In this document: piece after piece, positions 9,528 to 18,304 of the stretch | How positions within the stretch are numbered: the first letter of the stretch is position 1 | How the letters are laid out: each line of letters opens with the position of its first letter | Assembly (NCBI GenBank): GCA_025359885.1 | Contig: JANYDG010000125.1 | Span: 1 to 57,322 of the forward strand | Source: Acidobacteriota bacterium | GTDB lineage: Bacteria > Acidobacteriota > Terriglobia > Terriglobales > Acidobacteriaceae | Direction of reading: 5' to 3' | DNA length: 57,322 bases | Translations under genes and position numbers: made by a program | The notes under the pieces: generated by a model | The model's database searches: none | Seen by the model: only the letters and a program-made list of their open reading frames with translations | Told to the model about the DNA's origin: nothing

Positions 9528-10490
9528 TTAAACGGCGAGTGCCGACTGAATGGAATATTGAACGTAATAGCGGTAGATCAACTCGTGAATCTGTTTGCAT
9601 TGCTCGCGAATGGAGTGCAGAAACGCTCCAGGATTGCCGTCGAGAATCTCGTTGATGGTGGTATACCGCAGCATGGAATGCAGCCTGCCGGCGGTGGACA
9701 GCAACTCCTCTGGCGGGCGTCTGCCACTGCTCAATTGAATTGCGTCGATCGATTGCCGAACGCCGTCGATGGAGTAGCGGAGTGCGTGGGGAAAATCGCG
9801 ATTCAGGAGCAGAAACTCGAGGATGCGGTCGGGAGTCAGGTCTGCAGTGTAGACCTGGCAATACGCCTCAAAGGAAGTGCAGCAGCGGAGCAGACCCACG
9901 AGTTCAAGATATTGATAGCCGGAGTGCTCGCGTTCCGGCAGGTCGAGCAGGCTTTCCTGGTAGACCTCCAGCAGGGTGGCACTGGCGTAAGCGCGCTCCA
10001 GATAGCGTCCGAGACGAATGAACTGCCATCCCTCCCCGTGAATCATGGTGGTATCACTGACGCCTTTGAAGAGGTGAATGCCATCGACGATGTTGGCCAG
10101 GAAGTCATTCACGTTGGCTTGAAACTGGGCCTGCGCCTGGGGAGAGTGCATCTGGTGGTAGAGCCGGTTGAGGCGTTGCCACTGCTCTGAACTGATTTCT
10201 TCGCGGACCTGCCGGGCATTTTCGCGGGCGGAATTGAGACATGTGGTCACGGACGCGGGATTGGTGCTGTCAAAGACGAGATTCCGGGCCATCTCATCGA
10301 TATCGCCGTTCCATTCCACTCCCGGAGGATCGCCCAGGGAGGTCAAAAGCCGTTTCCAGCGGGTATCCGCGCTGGTCTCCGACGCATCGAGGAGCAGGCT
10401 CATGGTTACGTCAAGCTGGCGCACAGTATTTTCGGCTCGCTCAAGATAGCGGCTCATCCAGTAGAGGCTGTCTGCAACGCGTGAAAGCAT
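9528..10490 (-). CDS. Alpha-E domain protein (DUF403)
   Basis: A 320-residue all-helical protein beginning MLSRVADSLYWMSRYLERAE, the diagnostic start of the alpha-E family. No membrane segment or signal peptide is visible. The biochemical role is not established; the family is nearly always encoded beside a circularly permuted ATP-grasp enzyme and a transglutaminase, as here (gaps of about 110 and 65 bases, all minus strand). It probably works with them as a helper or substrate-binding subunit (inference). The start ATG at 10490 has GGAG about 9 bases upstream. Confidence 0.92.
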   Translation of the reverse strand: MLSRVADSLYWMSRYLERAENTVRQLDVTMSLLLDASETSADTRWKRLLTSLGDPPGVEWNGDIDEMARNLVFDSTNPASVTTCLNSARENARQVREEISSEQWQRLNRLYHQMHSPQAQAQFQANVNDFLANIVDGIHLFKGVSDTTMIHGEGWQFIRLGRYLERAYASATLLEVYQESLLDLPEREHSGYQYLELVGLLRCCTSFEAYCQVYTADLTPDRILEFLLLNRDFPHALRYSIDGVRQSIDAIQLSSGRRPPEELLSTAGRLHSMLRYTTINEILDGNPGAFLHSIREQCKQIHELIYRYYVQYSIQSALAV

Positions 10491-10599
10491 GTGTGCTTAC
10501 TCCAAACTCCGGGGTCTCTTTTGCGAAAGCCCAGCCGGCGAGGAAGGGCATTTCCCGTGCAATCCAAGGCGAGTCACTCGTAGAAGCAAAGTTGACTGA

Positions 10600-12144
10600 C
10601 TATTCTTCGAGCACCCAGGTATCTTTACTGCCGCCGCCCTGGGAAGAGTTAACGACCAGTGAGCCTTTTTGCAGGGCCACGCGGGTGAGGCCACCCGGGA
10701 CGATGTTGACCTTGTCTCCGAAGAGAATGTAAGGCCGCAGGTCGACGTGGCGGGGTTCAATGTGGCTGCCGAAGAGGCAAGGAGCGCGGGAGAAATCGAG
10801 CGTGGGCTGGGCGATGTAATTGCGTGGATTTGCCTCGATGGCGCGGGCAAACTCTTCGCGCTCCTTGACGGAGGCGTGGGGACCGATGAGCATTCCGTAT
10901 CCACCGCTTTCGCCGACCGCCTTGACGACGAGTTTGTCGAGGTTGGCGAGGACGTGCTGCCTGGACTTTTCTTCGGTGAGCAGGTAGGTTTCCACGTTGT
11001 TCAGGATCGGGTCTTCATCCAGGTAGTACTTGATGATGCGGGGAACGTAGGCGTACATGGCTTTGTCGTCAGCCAGACCGGTTCCGAAGGCGTTGGTGAC
11101 GGTGACATTGCCGGCGCGGTAGGCATTGAAAAGCCCAGCGCAGCCGAGGGTTGAATCTGCGCGAAAGATCAGCGGATCGCTGAAGTCGTCGTCTACACGG
11201 CGGTAAATGACATCGACGCGTTTGAGCCCGTCGGTGGTGCGCATGTAGACGATGTTGTCGTGGGTGACGAGATCGCGGCCTTCGACGAGGTCAATGCCCA
11301 TCTGGCGGGCGAGATAGGTGTGTTCAAAGTAGGCGGAGTTGTAGACGCCGGGCGTGAGGAGGACGATGTTCGGTTCCGGGCGGCCCTCAGGGGCGAGGGA
11401 GCGGAGCGTATTCAACAAGAGCTGAGGGTAGTGCTCGATGGGCCGGACACCCTGGCTGTGAAAAAGCTGCGGGAATGTGCGCTTCATGACCCGCCGATTT
11501 GCGAGCATGTAGCTTACGCCGGAGGGAACGCGCAGGTTGTCCTCCAGCACGACGAATTCGCCAGAGCGGAGGCGTAGAAGATCAGAACCCACCACTGCGA
11601 TATAGACGTTCCGCGGAACTTCCAGACCGCACATCTGGCGGCGGTAGTGCTTGCAGCTATAGACCATGTCGCGGGGGACGACGCGGTCGTTGAGAATTTT
11701 TGCGTCTCCGTAGATGTCTCGCAGGAAGTGGTTCAGGGCGGCGATGCGCTGGGTCAGACCTCGTTCAATCAAGTCCCACTCGGCTGCGCTAATCAATCGC
11801 GGGAGCAGGTCATAGGGGAAGATGCGCTCTGTTCCCTCGTCACGCCCATAGACGGTAAAGGTGATTCCCTGGGTGAGGAAGGAGATGTCTGCCGACTGCT
11901 TCCGGCGCAGCAGTTCTCCAGGAGGCAGGCTTGCGAGAGCCTCGACGAGCGCCTGGTAGTGGGGACGAATGCCTCCGTCTGGCGTGCGCATTTCATCAAA
12001 TGCGCCGTCTAGAAGGTAGTCGCGAAACAGGCTATCCAGTCCAATTGGCTGGTAGGCTGGGTCATTTTTCGCGATTTCGCCGTCATGATGACCGGTTTCG
12101 TTCGCAGTGTCTGCGTTCAATCTGACGGGCTCGTCTGTACTCAT
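10600..12144 (-). CDS. Circularly permuted type 2 ATP-grasp protein (DUF404/DUF407)
   Basis: A 514-residue enzyme of the circularly permuted ATP-grasp family; such enzymes are predicted to use ATP to form amide bonds in peptides. Family landmarks are present: [10 protein letters not shown] near residue 105, [50 protein letters not shown] and the C-terminal [15 protein letters not shown]. No signal peptide. It is the first gene of the three-gene set continuing with alpha-E and transglutaminase. The ATG at 12144 is preferred over the TTG at 12210, whose extra residues look untranslated, though the ribosome-binding site is weak (GGAATT, distant). Four 11-bp tandem repeats lie about 120-160 bases upstream. 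No Anbu/proteasome-like subunit, which sometimes accompanies this set, is encoded in the window. Confidence 0.9.
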   Translation of the reverse strand: MSTDEPVRLNADTANETGHHDGEIAKNDPAYQPIGLDSLFRDYLLDGAFDEMRTPDGGIRPHYQALVEALASLPPGELLRRKQSADISFLTQGITFTVYGRDEGTERIFPYDLLPRLISAAEWDLIERGLTQRIAALNHFLRDIYGDAKILNDRVVPRDMVYSCKHYRRQMCGLEVPRNVYIAVVGSDLLRLRSGEFVVLEDNLRVPSGVSYMLANRRVMKRTFPQLFHSQGVRPIEHYPQLLLNTLRSLAPEGRPEPNIVLLTPGVYNSAYFEHTYLARQMGIDLVEGRDLVTHDNIVYMRTTDGLKRVDVIYRRVDDDFSDPLIFRADSTLGCAGLFNAYRAGNVTVTNAFGTGLADDKAMYAYVPRIIKYYLDEDPILNNVETYLLTEEKSRQHVLANLDKLVVKAVGESGGYGMLIGPHASVKEREEFARAIEANPRNYIAQPTLDFSRAPCLFGSHIEPRHVDLRPYILFGDKVNIVPGGLTRVALQKGSLVVNSSQGGGSKDTWVLEE

Positions 12145-12261
12145 CCGGCTGACTGCAATTCCTTTGGTCGACAGGTGTCGAGAGGTGCTGAAAATCCGTG
12201 CGAACCCCAATAGAGTACACCCATGGAAATGAACGCCAGCTAAGGAAATCTGTGTGGGCCA

Positions 12262-12305
12262 TTCAATCCTTGTTCAATCCTTGTTCAATCCTCGTTCAAT
12301 CCTCG
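12262..12305. repeat. Four tandem 11-bp repeats, TTCAATCCTYG
   Basis: Units at 12262-12272, 12273-12283, 12284-12294 and 12295-12305: the first two end in TTG and the last two in TCG, otherwise identical. They sit between the SBBP protein gene (ends 12345) and the ATP-grasp gene (starts 12144), both on the minus strand, so they are in the presumed promoter region of the ATP-grasp operon. The 11-base period is close to one DNA turn, which would put bound proteins on one face (inference). Confidence 0.9.
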
Positions 12306-12344
12306 TGCCGGCAACATCCTTTTCCGTGAAGACGCTCTAAGCGC

Positions 12345-15300
12345 TTATGGAATTGTGTAGGCGTCTGTGGCGACTGCGCTTTGCAGATATCCGTTGGCGA
12401 TGGCGATGGCCTTGATCGTCAAAGCCCTGGTCACTCTGAATGAGCCGACATACCGGGGGGATGAGGTGGTCGGTTCGGTACCGTTGAGTGTGAAGTAGAT
12501 GTTGGCCCCATGGGTCGCGTCACTGATGGTGATCATCTGCGGCGTGGTGTAGTGACCTGCCGGTGGAGAGATGACCGGGGTTGCTGCAGGTGTTTTGATG
12601 AGGTAAGCCGCAGTGGCCACCGCACTGGCCTGAAAGCCCGGGGCAATCGCGATCGCTTTGATGGTTTCTGAGGCTTTGACAGCAATTGGGCTGGAGTAGC
12701 GGGCAGACGCCGTGGTGGGGGTGGTGCCGTTGATGGTGTAGTGAATGGCTGCGCTCGGCGTTGCATCCAGAAGAGTCACGGATAGGGGCGTCGGGAAGAT
12801 TCCGGCGGGGGGGGTGAATGTTGGTGGAGCGGCAGGCGGATCGATGACGTATGCAGCCGAGGCGATCTTGCTGGTTGCCCGCCCGGGCATGGTAGCGATG
12901 GCTTTGATGGTCAAAGACTTGTTCACGAGCAAGGGCGCAGTGTACGGGGTCGAGGTCGGCGTTGGATTGCTGCCGTTGGTGGTGTAGTACATGGATGCAG
13001 TTGTCGCTGGAGGCTTGAGAGTGACGGTGATCGCCTTGTTGTAGGTACCGGCAACTGGAGAAATGACGGGCGCTGTGGTGGTAGCGATGACTTCAGCGAC
13101 CGAGGATGCGCTGGCGTGGATGGTGATGCTGCCTGAGTAATTTGCACTGACCTGGTGGTTGCCTGAAGACAGGGTGCTGGCGATCCAAACGGCGGTTCCA
13201 GCGGCGCTGAGATTGACGGTTGCCGTGTGGATACCGTCGAGGGCAAAGAAGACCTGTCCGGTAGTCTCAGCTGCGCCGAGACTGGTTTTGACCGTGGCGA
13301 CGAAGGCGATAGGTTGGCCTACGCCCTGGGGGTTGGTGCTGGCAGTGAGCAAAGTGGTCGTTGAGGTCATGGGCACGACCGCGAACTTGGCGAGAAATGG
13401 ATTCCCGTCGCTGGTCTGGTACTTGTAGGCACCACCGGTGAGGGGAAAGCCCTTGTTGGGCCAGCCGGCGGTGCCGGAGATATAGAAGTTTCCCAGGGGG
13501 TCCAGGGCGATGCCGTAGGCTACTGCCCCTCCGGAGCCATCGCAGATGGCGACACCCGAACCGTCATGGCCCGCACTTGCTCCTCCGAAATAAGTGGAAT
13601 AAAGGAGCGAGTCGCCGCCTGGACTGTACCTGGTGATAAAGGCGTTGGAGGCGCAGTCAGAGATGTAGCCGTTGTTCTGTGGTTGAAAGGCATCGCTGGT
13701 GACGGGGAAATTGAGCGCATAGGTATAGCCGGTGACGTAGGCGTCTCCTGCAGCATCGACGGTGACTCCAAAGGCCTGGTTTCCATGATCAAAGTTAGAG
13801 TGAAGGTACCAGTCATTGGGGATATTTCCGTCGTCGCCGAGATAGGTGGAGTAGACGAACGCGGAGCCAGTTGGGTTGACTTTGGTGACAAACGCATAGG
13901 CCGCCAGGTTGGCTGCATACGAGTTAACTCCCGTGTTTGGGACAGTCGGCTGGAGGGCGTTAAAAGTTGGAAAGTCCAGGGAAAGAGTGGAGCCACCGGC
14001 GTAGGCGTTGCCGCTGGCATCGGCAGTGACTGATTCAATTTCGTCATAGTCTGAGCCGCCCAGGTATGTGGAGTAAACCAACGCCGAACCGGTGGGGTTG
14101 ATTTTTGCGATGAACGTTTCCTGCGAGCCTTTCGGCGTACTTTGCAGGGCGCCTTTCACGGGAAAGTCGGTGGAGTTGGTGATGCCACCGACGATGGCAT
14201 CGCCGGCTGCATCGATGCCGATGCCGCGACTCTCATCTGACCCGCTGCCACCGAGGTAGGTGGAGTAGCGCAGGCTTGCGCCGTCGGAGCTGACGGCAGC
14301 GATGAAGAGATTGGAGGCCCCATGCAACGTGCTCTGCAGCGGGCCGACGGTGGGGAAATCGCTGGAGGTGGTGGTGCCAGCTATATAGGCTCGACCCTGG
14401 CTATCAACGGCAACTCCGCCGGGGTACTCCACATTTGTGCCGCCCAGAAAGCTTGAATAGAGGATCTTGTTGCCCAGAGGATTGAGCTTGGTAATGAAAG
14501 CGTCAGCAAAGCTCAAGCCGGTGACGGACGGGCTATGAGAACTCTGAAATGGGGTGACTGTCGGAAAATCCGTGGAATAGGTAACCCCGGTGACATAGAT
14601 GTTCTGCTGTTGATCGATGGTGATGGCCGACCCGCCGTCATTTGTGGTGCCGCCGAAGTAAGTGATGTAAGCGAGCGCCGAGCCGCCTGGGTCCATCTTC
14701 ATTATCATCACGACTGCATGGGCAGGAGCGCCAATCATGCGGCTGCCGGTAATGTAGGCGCATCGGGAACCATCCACTGCAAGCGACCCGCTTGCGCCAT
14801 CATTGATGGTTGAGTAGCTGAGTTCCGGGTCAATGACCAGCGTTGCATGGTGGTCATAGCGCGCAAGAGTGAAACCGACTGTGCCGTCACTTGCGATCTG
14901 ATATCGGGAGGATACTTCACGACGCTGGCCGCCGACTTTCTGGTAACTGGCAGGTTTCTTCAAACGCAAATCGCCAGCAGCCGTGGCCAGGACAAGGTCA
15001 CCGGAAGACACATCGAGACGTACACTCTTTGCACCGTCGAGGGCAATGCGAATCAGCCGCGGGTCTGCTCCGGGAGACACGACGAAGTCATGCTCCAGAT
15101 TGCGGTGATTTCCGTAATAAACCAGATCAATGCCTGGATATACGCCGTGATAACGCACGCGCTCGTAGTTAGGCACTGCGAGTTGCCATTTTGAGGGGTC
15201 GTTGCCGATGAGATAGTTTGCCTTTGCAGCGACCTGGTTCTCTTTGCTTATGAATGCATGGTGGGTTGCGCCGAGCAGTCGCATCATGACCGAGGCGGTT

Positions 15301-15566
15301 TTGTCTGGCTCGGCGCTCTGACGCTGGGTCAACGACAGTTGAGCCGTTCCCTGGCGCAGGAGCAGGGTGTATCCCGGTCCGCGCGACAGGGCATCGACAG
15401 ATGGTTCATCCTGCCCCTGATTTGCCTCAAAGGTAAGCGCAATCTGGCCAAAGCTGGGGGCGGGTTTTACCTGTGTGTTGGCAACCGTCTGCGCCGACAG
15501 GGATGCGCTGACCCATAGCAGAGCAGCAAAGGATTGAAGATATGGGTTAGAGAAAGACCGAAGCAT
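12345..15566 (-). CDS. Secreted SBBP beta-propeller protein with chitobiase C-domain-like repeats
   Basis: A 1073-residue exported protein. A signal peptide (about 1-26, ending SLSAQ) precedes a beta-rich N-terminal domain (about 35-250, with LTFEANQGQ and GIDLVYYGN, the DUF7948-like module that usually precedes SBBP repeats). A run of SBBP repeats follows (about 260-700), recognisable by recurring YSTYLGGS(G/D)-D-E and GNAY(A/V)(A/G)G(Y/S)T motifs, then an Ig-like segment (about 715-800) and three chitobiase/beta-hexosaminidase C-terminal-like modules, each with Y(F/Y)T-NG-PT and LTIKAIA. Likely a cell-surface or extracellular binding protein; no catalytic motif seen. The ATG at 15566 has GAGG 6 bases upstream; a GTG at 15578 would add four residues. 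Confidence 0.88.
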   Translation of the reverse strand: MLRSFSNPYLQSFAALLWVSASLSAQTVANTQVKPAPSFGQIALTFEANQGQDEPSVDALSRGPGYTLLLRQGTAQLSLTQRQSAEPDKTASVMMRLLGATHHAFISKENQVAAKANYLIGNDPSKWQLAVPNYERVRYHGVYPGIDLVYYGNHRNLEHDFVVSPGADPRLIRIALDGAKSVRLDVSSGDLVLATAAGDLRLKKPASYQKVGGQRREVSSRYQIASDGTVGFTLARYDHHATLVIDPELSYSTINDGASGSLAVDGSRCAYITGSRMIGAPAHAVVMIMKMDPGGSALAYITYFGGTTNDGGSAITIDQQQNIYVTGVTYSTDFPTVTPFQSSHSPSVTGLSFADAFITKLNPLGNKILYSSFLGGTNVEYPGGVAVDSQGRAYIAGTTTSSDFPTVGPLQSTLHGASNLFIAAVSSDGASLRYSTYLGGSGSDESRGIGIDAAGDAIVGGITNSTDFPVKGALQSTPKGSQETFIAKINPTGSALVYSTYLGGSDYDEIESVTADASGNAYAGGSTLSLDFPTFNALQPTVPNTGVNSYAANLAAYAFVTKVNPTGSAFVYSTYLGDDGNIPNDWYLHSNFDHGNQAFGVTVDAAGDAYVTGYTYALNFPVTSDAFQPQNNGYISDCASNAFITRYSPGGDSLLYSTYFGGASAGHDGSGVAICDGSGGAVAYGIALDPLGNFYISGTAGWPNKGFPLTGGAYKYQTSDGNPFLAKFAVVPMTSTTTLLTASTNPQGVGQPIAFVATVKTSLGAAETTGQVFFALDGIHTATVNLSAAGTAVWIASTLSSGNHQVSANYSGSITIHASASSVAEVIATTTAPVISPVAGTYNKAITVTLKPPATTASMYYTTNGSNPTPTSTPYTAPLLVNKSLTIKAIATMPGRATSKIASAAYVIDPPAAPPTFTPPAGIFPTPLSVTLLDATPSAAIHYTINGTTPTTASARYSSPIAVKASETIKAIAIAPGFQASAVATAAYLIKTPAATPVISPPAGHYTTPQMITISDATHGANIYFTLNGTEPTTSSPRYVGSFRVTRALTIKAIAIANGYLQSAVATDAYTIP

Positions 15567-15708
15567 TGGATGCCTCACAGAAATGAGAGCTGACCGTACG
15601 TGTTACCGCGAAAGGCACGGACACGCTGATGCGAGGATGGTAGCAGGGATACGACTCGCTCTCTGAACCTGCTTGATGAAATTCCGGGTTTTGAGCTTTT
15701 GACTGGAG

Positions 15709-18015
15709 TTACTGGGCAGTCGCGGTAAAGACCGCCCTGGCTCCGCCCCACGGAATGGGTGCTTGCGCGGTGATGGTCACTTTGCCTGACACGGAAGGCA
15801 GGGTGAGGGTTACGGTGGCTGCTCCGCTCGAATTGGTGCGAACGACCCGGGAAGAAAGCACGCCTGCGGAAGTCGAAAACAGGATGCTGGCGTTGCCAGC
15901 GCTGGCACCGGATGTTCCAGGAACAAACGTCGTCGTGAGGCTAATCTGCTTCCCTTGTCCGGCGACCTGGTTGTCGCCGGTCTTGGTCAGGGAGGCAGCC
16001 GGGTTGCCGACCAGCAGCCAGCCTTGCTTGCTTTGCACCAGATTTCCAGAGTCGGTGCCGGCGATGGTGAACTGGTAGAGTCCGGGTGCAGACGGCGTTC
16101 TGATGGTAACCAGACCGGGTGTTGTGGCTGTGAGGTTGGGTTTGGTCAGGGAAATGACCAGGCCAGCGGTCGCACTGACGCTGGCCAGTTTGAATGTTCC
16201 TGTTCCTGCAGTGATGGCCGGCGCGATGGTGACGGAGCTGGAGGCTGGTGCAGCGAGGGTGTCAGGATTGAGATCCCACTCGACGGTTGGCTTGAGCGTG
16301 GTGGAGCCGGAAGCGACGATGAGGGTTGCTGAGTAGGGGGCAAAGGTCTGCGTGGCAGTCCACGCTTTGCTGGCCGACGGAACGATGGTGGTTGGCTTCA
16401 GAGAAGAAAGGGTGTAGCTCTTCATTTGCGTTGGCTGAAAACCTGCTGTGTTGAACGAAACCTGGGCCTGGTTGACGGGGTCTTTGTTGACTACCATCAG
16501 TGTCATGGAGGTGCCGACCGGGTTGGTTGAGGCATAGACGCTGAACAGGTTAGCGCTGGCACTGCTGGTGGCCTTGACGGAGAGCGTCTGAAAACCGTTG
16601 TGTTTGCCGTCGGCATTGCGATAGAGCAGCAGGGCATCGTAGGCGGGCGTGGTGGACTGGGCGGCAGTCCAGCGCGAGGCGGCACCCATTCGTTCGCGGC
16701 CGAGAATTCCATAGGCATCGGCGTCAACCAAGGCAGTGGAAAAGTCAGATTCGCCGGCGAGAGCGCCATTCCACTCAGTAAAACTCACGGGAGTTCCGGG
16801 ATAGATGGAGTTAGCGAGAGCGCGCATGCGGGGAATGACGAATGCGACGGTTTTCTTTGGCTGCAGTTGTGTGGCCCAGGGCTGATTGACTGTACCCGAC
16901 TCGCTGGTATAGGTCGAATCCCACCAGTCACGGGTCACACGAAGGGCGGCTGCACGCTTTTGTGCGGTGGTCATTCCGTTGGTTGAGGGGCCATTGAAGT
17001 AGGCGTGGACGTCGAAGAAATCCAGGGAACGCGAGCCTGAAGCGAGGTCATTGAAATAGACCTCATTCAACAACCAGGGCAGGAAATCCAATCCGCCGTG
17101 GTCAGGCTTGTCGTTGCTGTTGGCACCGTTCCAGTAAAACCACCAGCAACAGAAAACCGGTGCAAAGCGCACAGCGAGAGGATCGTAGGCTTTTACGGAA
17201 TGCCCCTCTTTGACAATGGCCGCCGCAAGCTCGTCGTAGCCGGTCGGGGTGGGGTGGACGTCACGGTGGGTACCGGCCCAGATATCGGGTTCATTATCAA
17301 GGTTGTAGAAATGCGGCTGGGTACCAAATTTTGGGGCGATTGCCTGGATCCACTGGTTGCGATAGACGCTGCCCACGGGGTCGCCCGCGGAGGGCGCATC
17401 GAGGAGCCCGGTATTTGCGTCGGTCGGATCGTTGCCGGTCAAGGGGGTGGAGCAATCCGGCAGCATGCCGTTGCCGGCGTCGTTGCGATAGGGGTCAACC
17501 GAGCACTGCTTGCCGTATTTCTTGACGGAAAAGCTTTCGCTGGTGAGGTCCTTGGCCACCCAGCTGAGCATGGGAATGGTCATGATGGGCGAGCCACCAG
17601 CGGCAGACATGGAAGAAAGAAAGGTAGAGGAATCGGGCGTACCCCAGCTGTAGTTTTCAAAATACCAATCGGCGTCGATATTCTTGCCGTTGATTTTCCA
17701 GTTGTAGCGGGAGGCGTTATTGCCTCCCCAACGAACAAGTGTTGCGCCGGACTGGGTCACATACGCCGCGCTGGGAGGAAAATTGACTCCGTAGATGTAG
17801 GGGCTGATGGGGTGCCGATTGGCGAGAGTGTTGATGCTCACCGTGATCGCGGTGGTGGCGACTGCGGGCGTGACCGGGTTTGTTTGAGGGTCCGCAGGGA
17901 TGCCGCCGGATTGGGCAGGGAGAGTGCACGGCAATGCCACGAGGAGGAGGGCTCCGGCCATCAGACGGGCTGGCTTATTCAAAAAGAGACGCGCGCGCAA
18001 CATGGGTGATTCCAT
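15709..18015 (-). CDS. Secreted GH44-type glycoside hydrolase
   Basis: A 768-residue secreted protein matching glycoside hydrolase family 44 (endoglucanase/xyloglucanase). The signal peptide (about 1-34, ending TLPAQS) is followed by the barrel with HPISPYIYGVNF and TLVRWGGNNASRYNW, the probable acid/base Glu242 in YNLDNEPDIW, FFDVHAYF, and the probable nucleophile Glu414 in VSFTEWNG. A beta-sandwich follows (about 480-570), then Ig-like domains up to residue 768 that may bind polymer or extend the enzyme. Family members cut beta-1,4-glucans such as cellulose or xyloglucan, fitting a soil or plant-litter lifestyle. ATG at 18015 has AGGA about 10 bases upstream; a second ATG at 18003 is possible. 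The SBBP surface protein gene follows on the same strand. Confidence 0.87.
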   Translation of the reverse strand: MESPMLRARLFLNKPARLMAGALLLVALPCTLPAQSGGIPADPQTNPVTPAVATTAITVSINTLANRHPISPYIYGVNFPPSAAYVTQSGATLVRWGGNNASRYNWKINGKNIDADWYFENYSWGTPDSSTFLSSMSAAGGSPIMTIPMLSWVAKDLTSESFSVKKYGKQCSVDPYRNDAGNGMLPDCSTPLTGNDPTDANTGLLDAPSAGDPVGSVYRNQWIQAIAPKFGTQPHFYNLDNEPDIWAGTHRDVHPTPTGYDELAAAIVKEGHSVKAYDPLAVRFAPVFCCWWFYWNGANSNDKPDHGGLDFLPWLLNEVYFNDLASGSRSLDFFDVHAYFNGPSTNGMTTAQKRAAALRVTRDWWDSTYTSESGTVNQPWATQLQPKKTVAFVIPRMRALANSIYPGTPVSFTEWNGALAGESDFSTALVDADAYGILGRERMGAASRWTAAQSTTPAYDALLLYRNADGKHNGFQTLSVKATSSASANLFSVYASTNPVGTSMTLMVVNKDPVNQAQVSFNTAGFQPTQMKSYTLSSLKPTTIVPSASKAWTATQTFAPYSATLIVASGSTTLKPTVEWDLNPDTLAAPASSSVTIAPAITAGTGTFKLASVSATAGLVISLTKPNLTATTPGLVTIRTPSAPGLYQFTIAGTDSGNLVQSKQGWLLVGNPAASLTKTGDNQVAGQGKQISLTTTFVPGTSGASAGNASILFSTSAGVLSSRVVRTNSSGAATVTLTLPSVSGKVTITAQAPIPWGGARAVFTATAQ

Positions 18016-18095
18016 CGGGGGAGATTCCTTTGACCTTTGATGGTATACCGGCCAGGGATTCCCGAGCGAGCGTGAAACCTCGATTGCATGACTAG

Positions 18096-18205
18096 AGCAT
18101 TTTCAGGAATCCTGTGGAGTGTCTAGCTTTCGCGAGGATGGATTTTTCTTGATGAAAAATCCAGTCAGCGGTGCAGCCCGCCTTTATACCATTCCTGAAA
18201 ATGCT
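18096..18205. repeat. MITE-like palindromic element
   Basis: AGCATTTTCAGGAAT (18096-18110) is repeated perfectly inverted as ATTCCTGAAAATGCT (18191-18205). Between them is a second perfect hairpin, GGATTTTTC / GAAAAATCC (18140-18148 and 18154-18162, 5-base loop). A 110-bp unit with terminal inverted repeats and an internal stem looks like a miniature non-autonomous element or a dispersed palindromic repeat. It lies upstream of the GH44 gene. No coding capacity. Confidence 0.65.
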
Positions 18206-18241
18206 TTAAGGTGCAAGTCAAGCATGGGAGGTGATTGACGG

Positions 18242-18287
18242 AAACCGAGAGCGGCCCACCCAATCAAGGATGAGCCGCTCTCGGTTT
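18242..18287. terminator. Hairpin downstream of glnA
   Basis: AAACCGAGAGCGGC (18242-18255) and GCCGCTCTCGGTTT (18274-18287) form a perfect 14-bp stem with an 18-base loop. It lies 18 bases beyond the glnA stop codon. On the minus strand only TTTCC follows, so termination may be Rho-assisted; the stem could also protect the transcript end. Confidence 0.65.
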
Positions 18288-18304
18288 GGACCAGTTGCCT
18301 CAGT

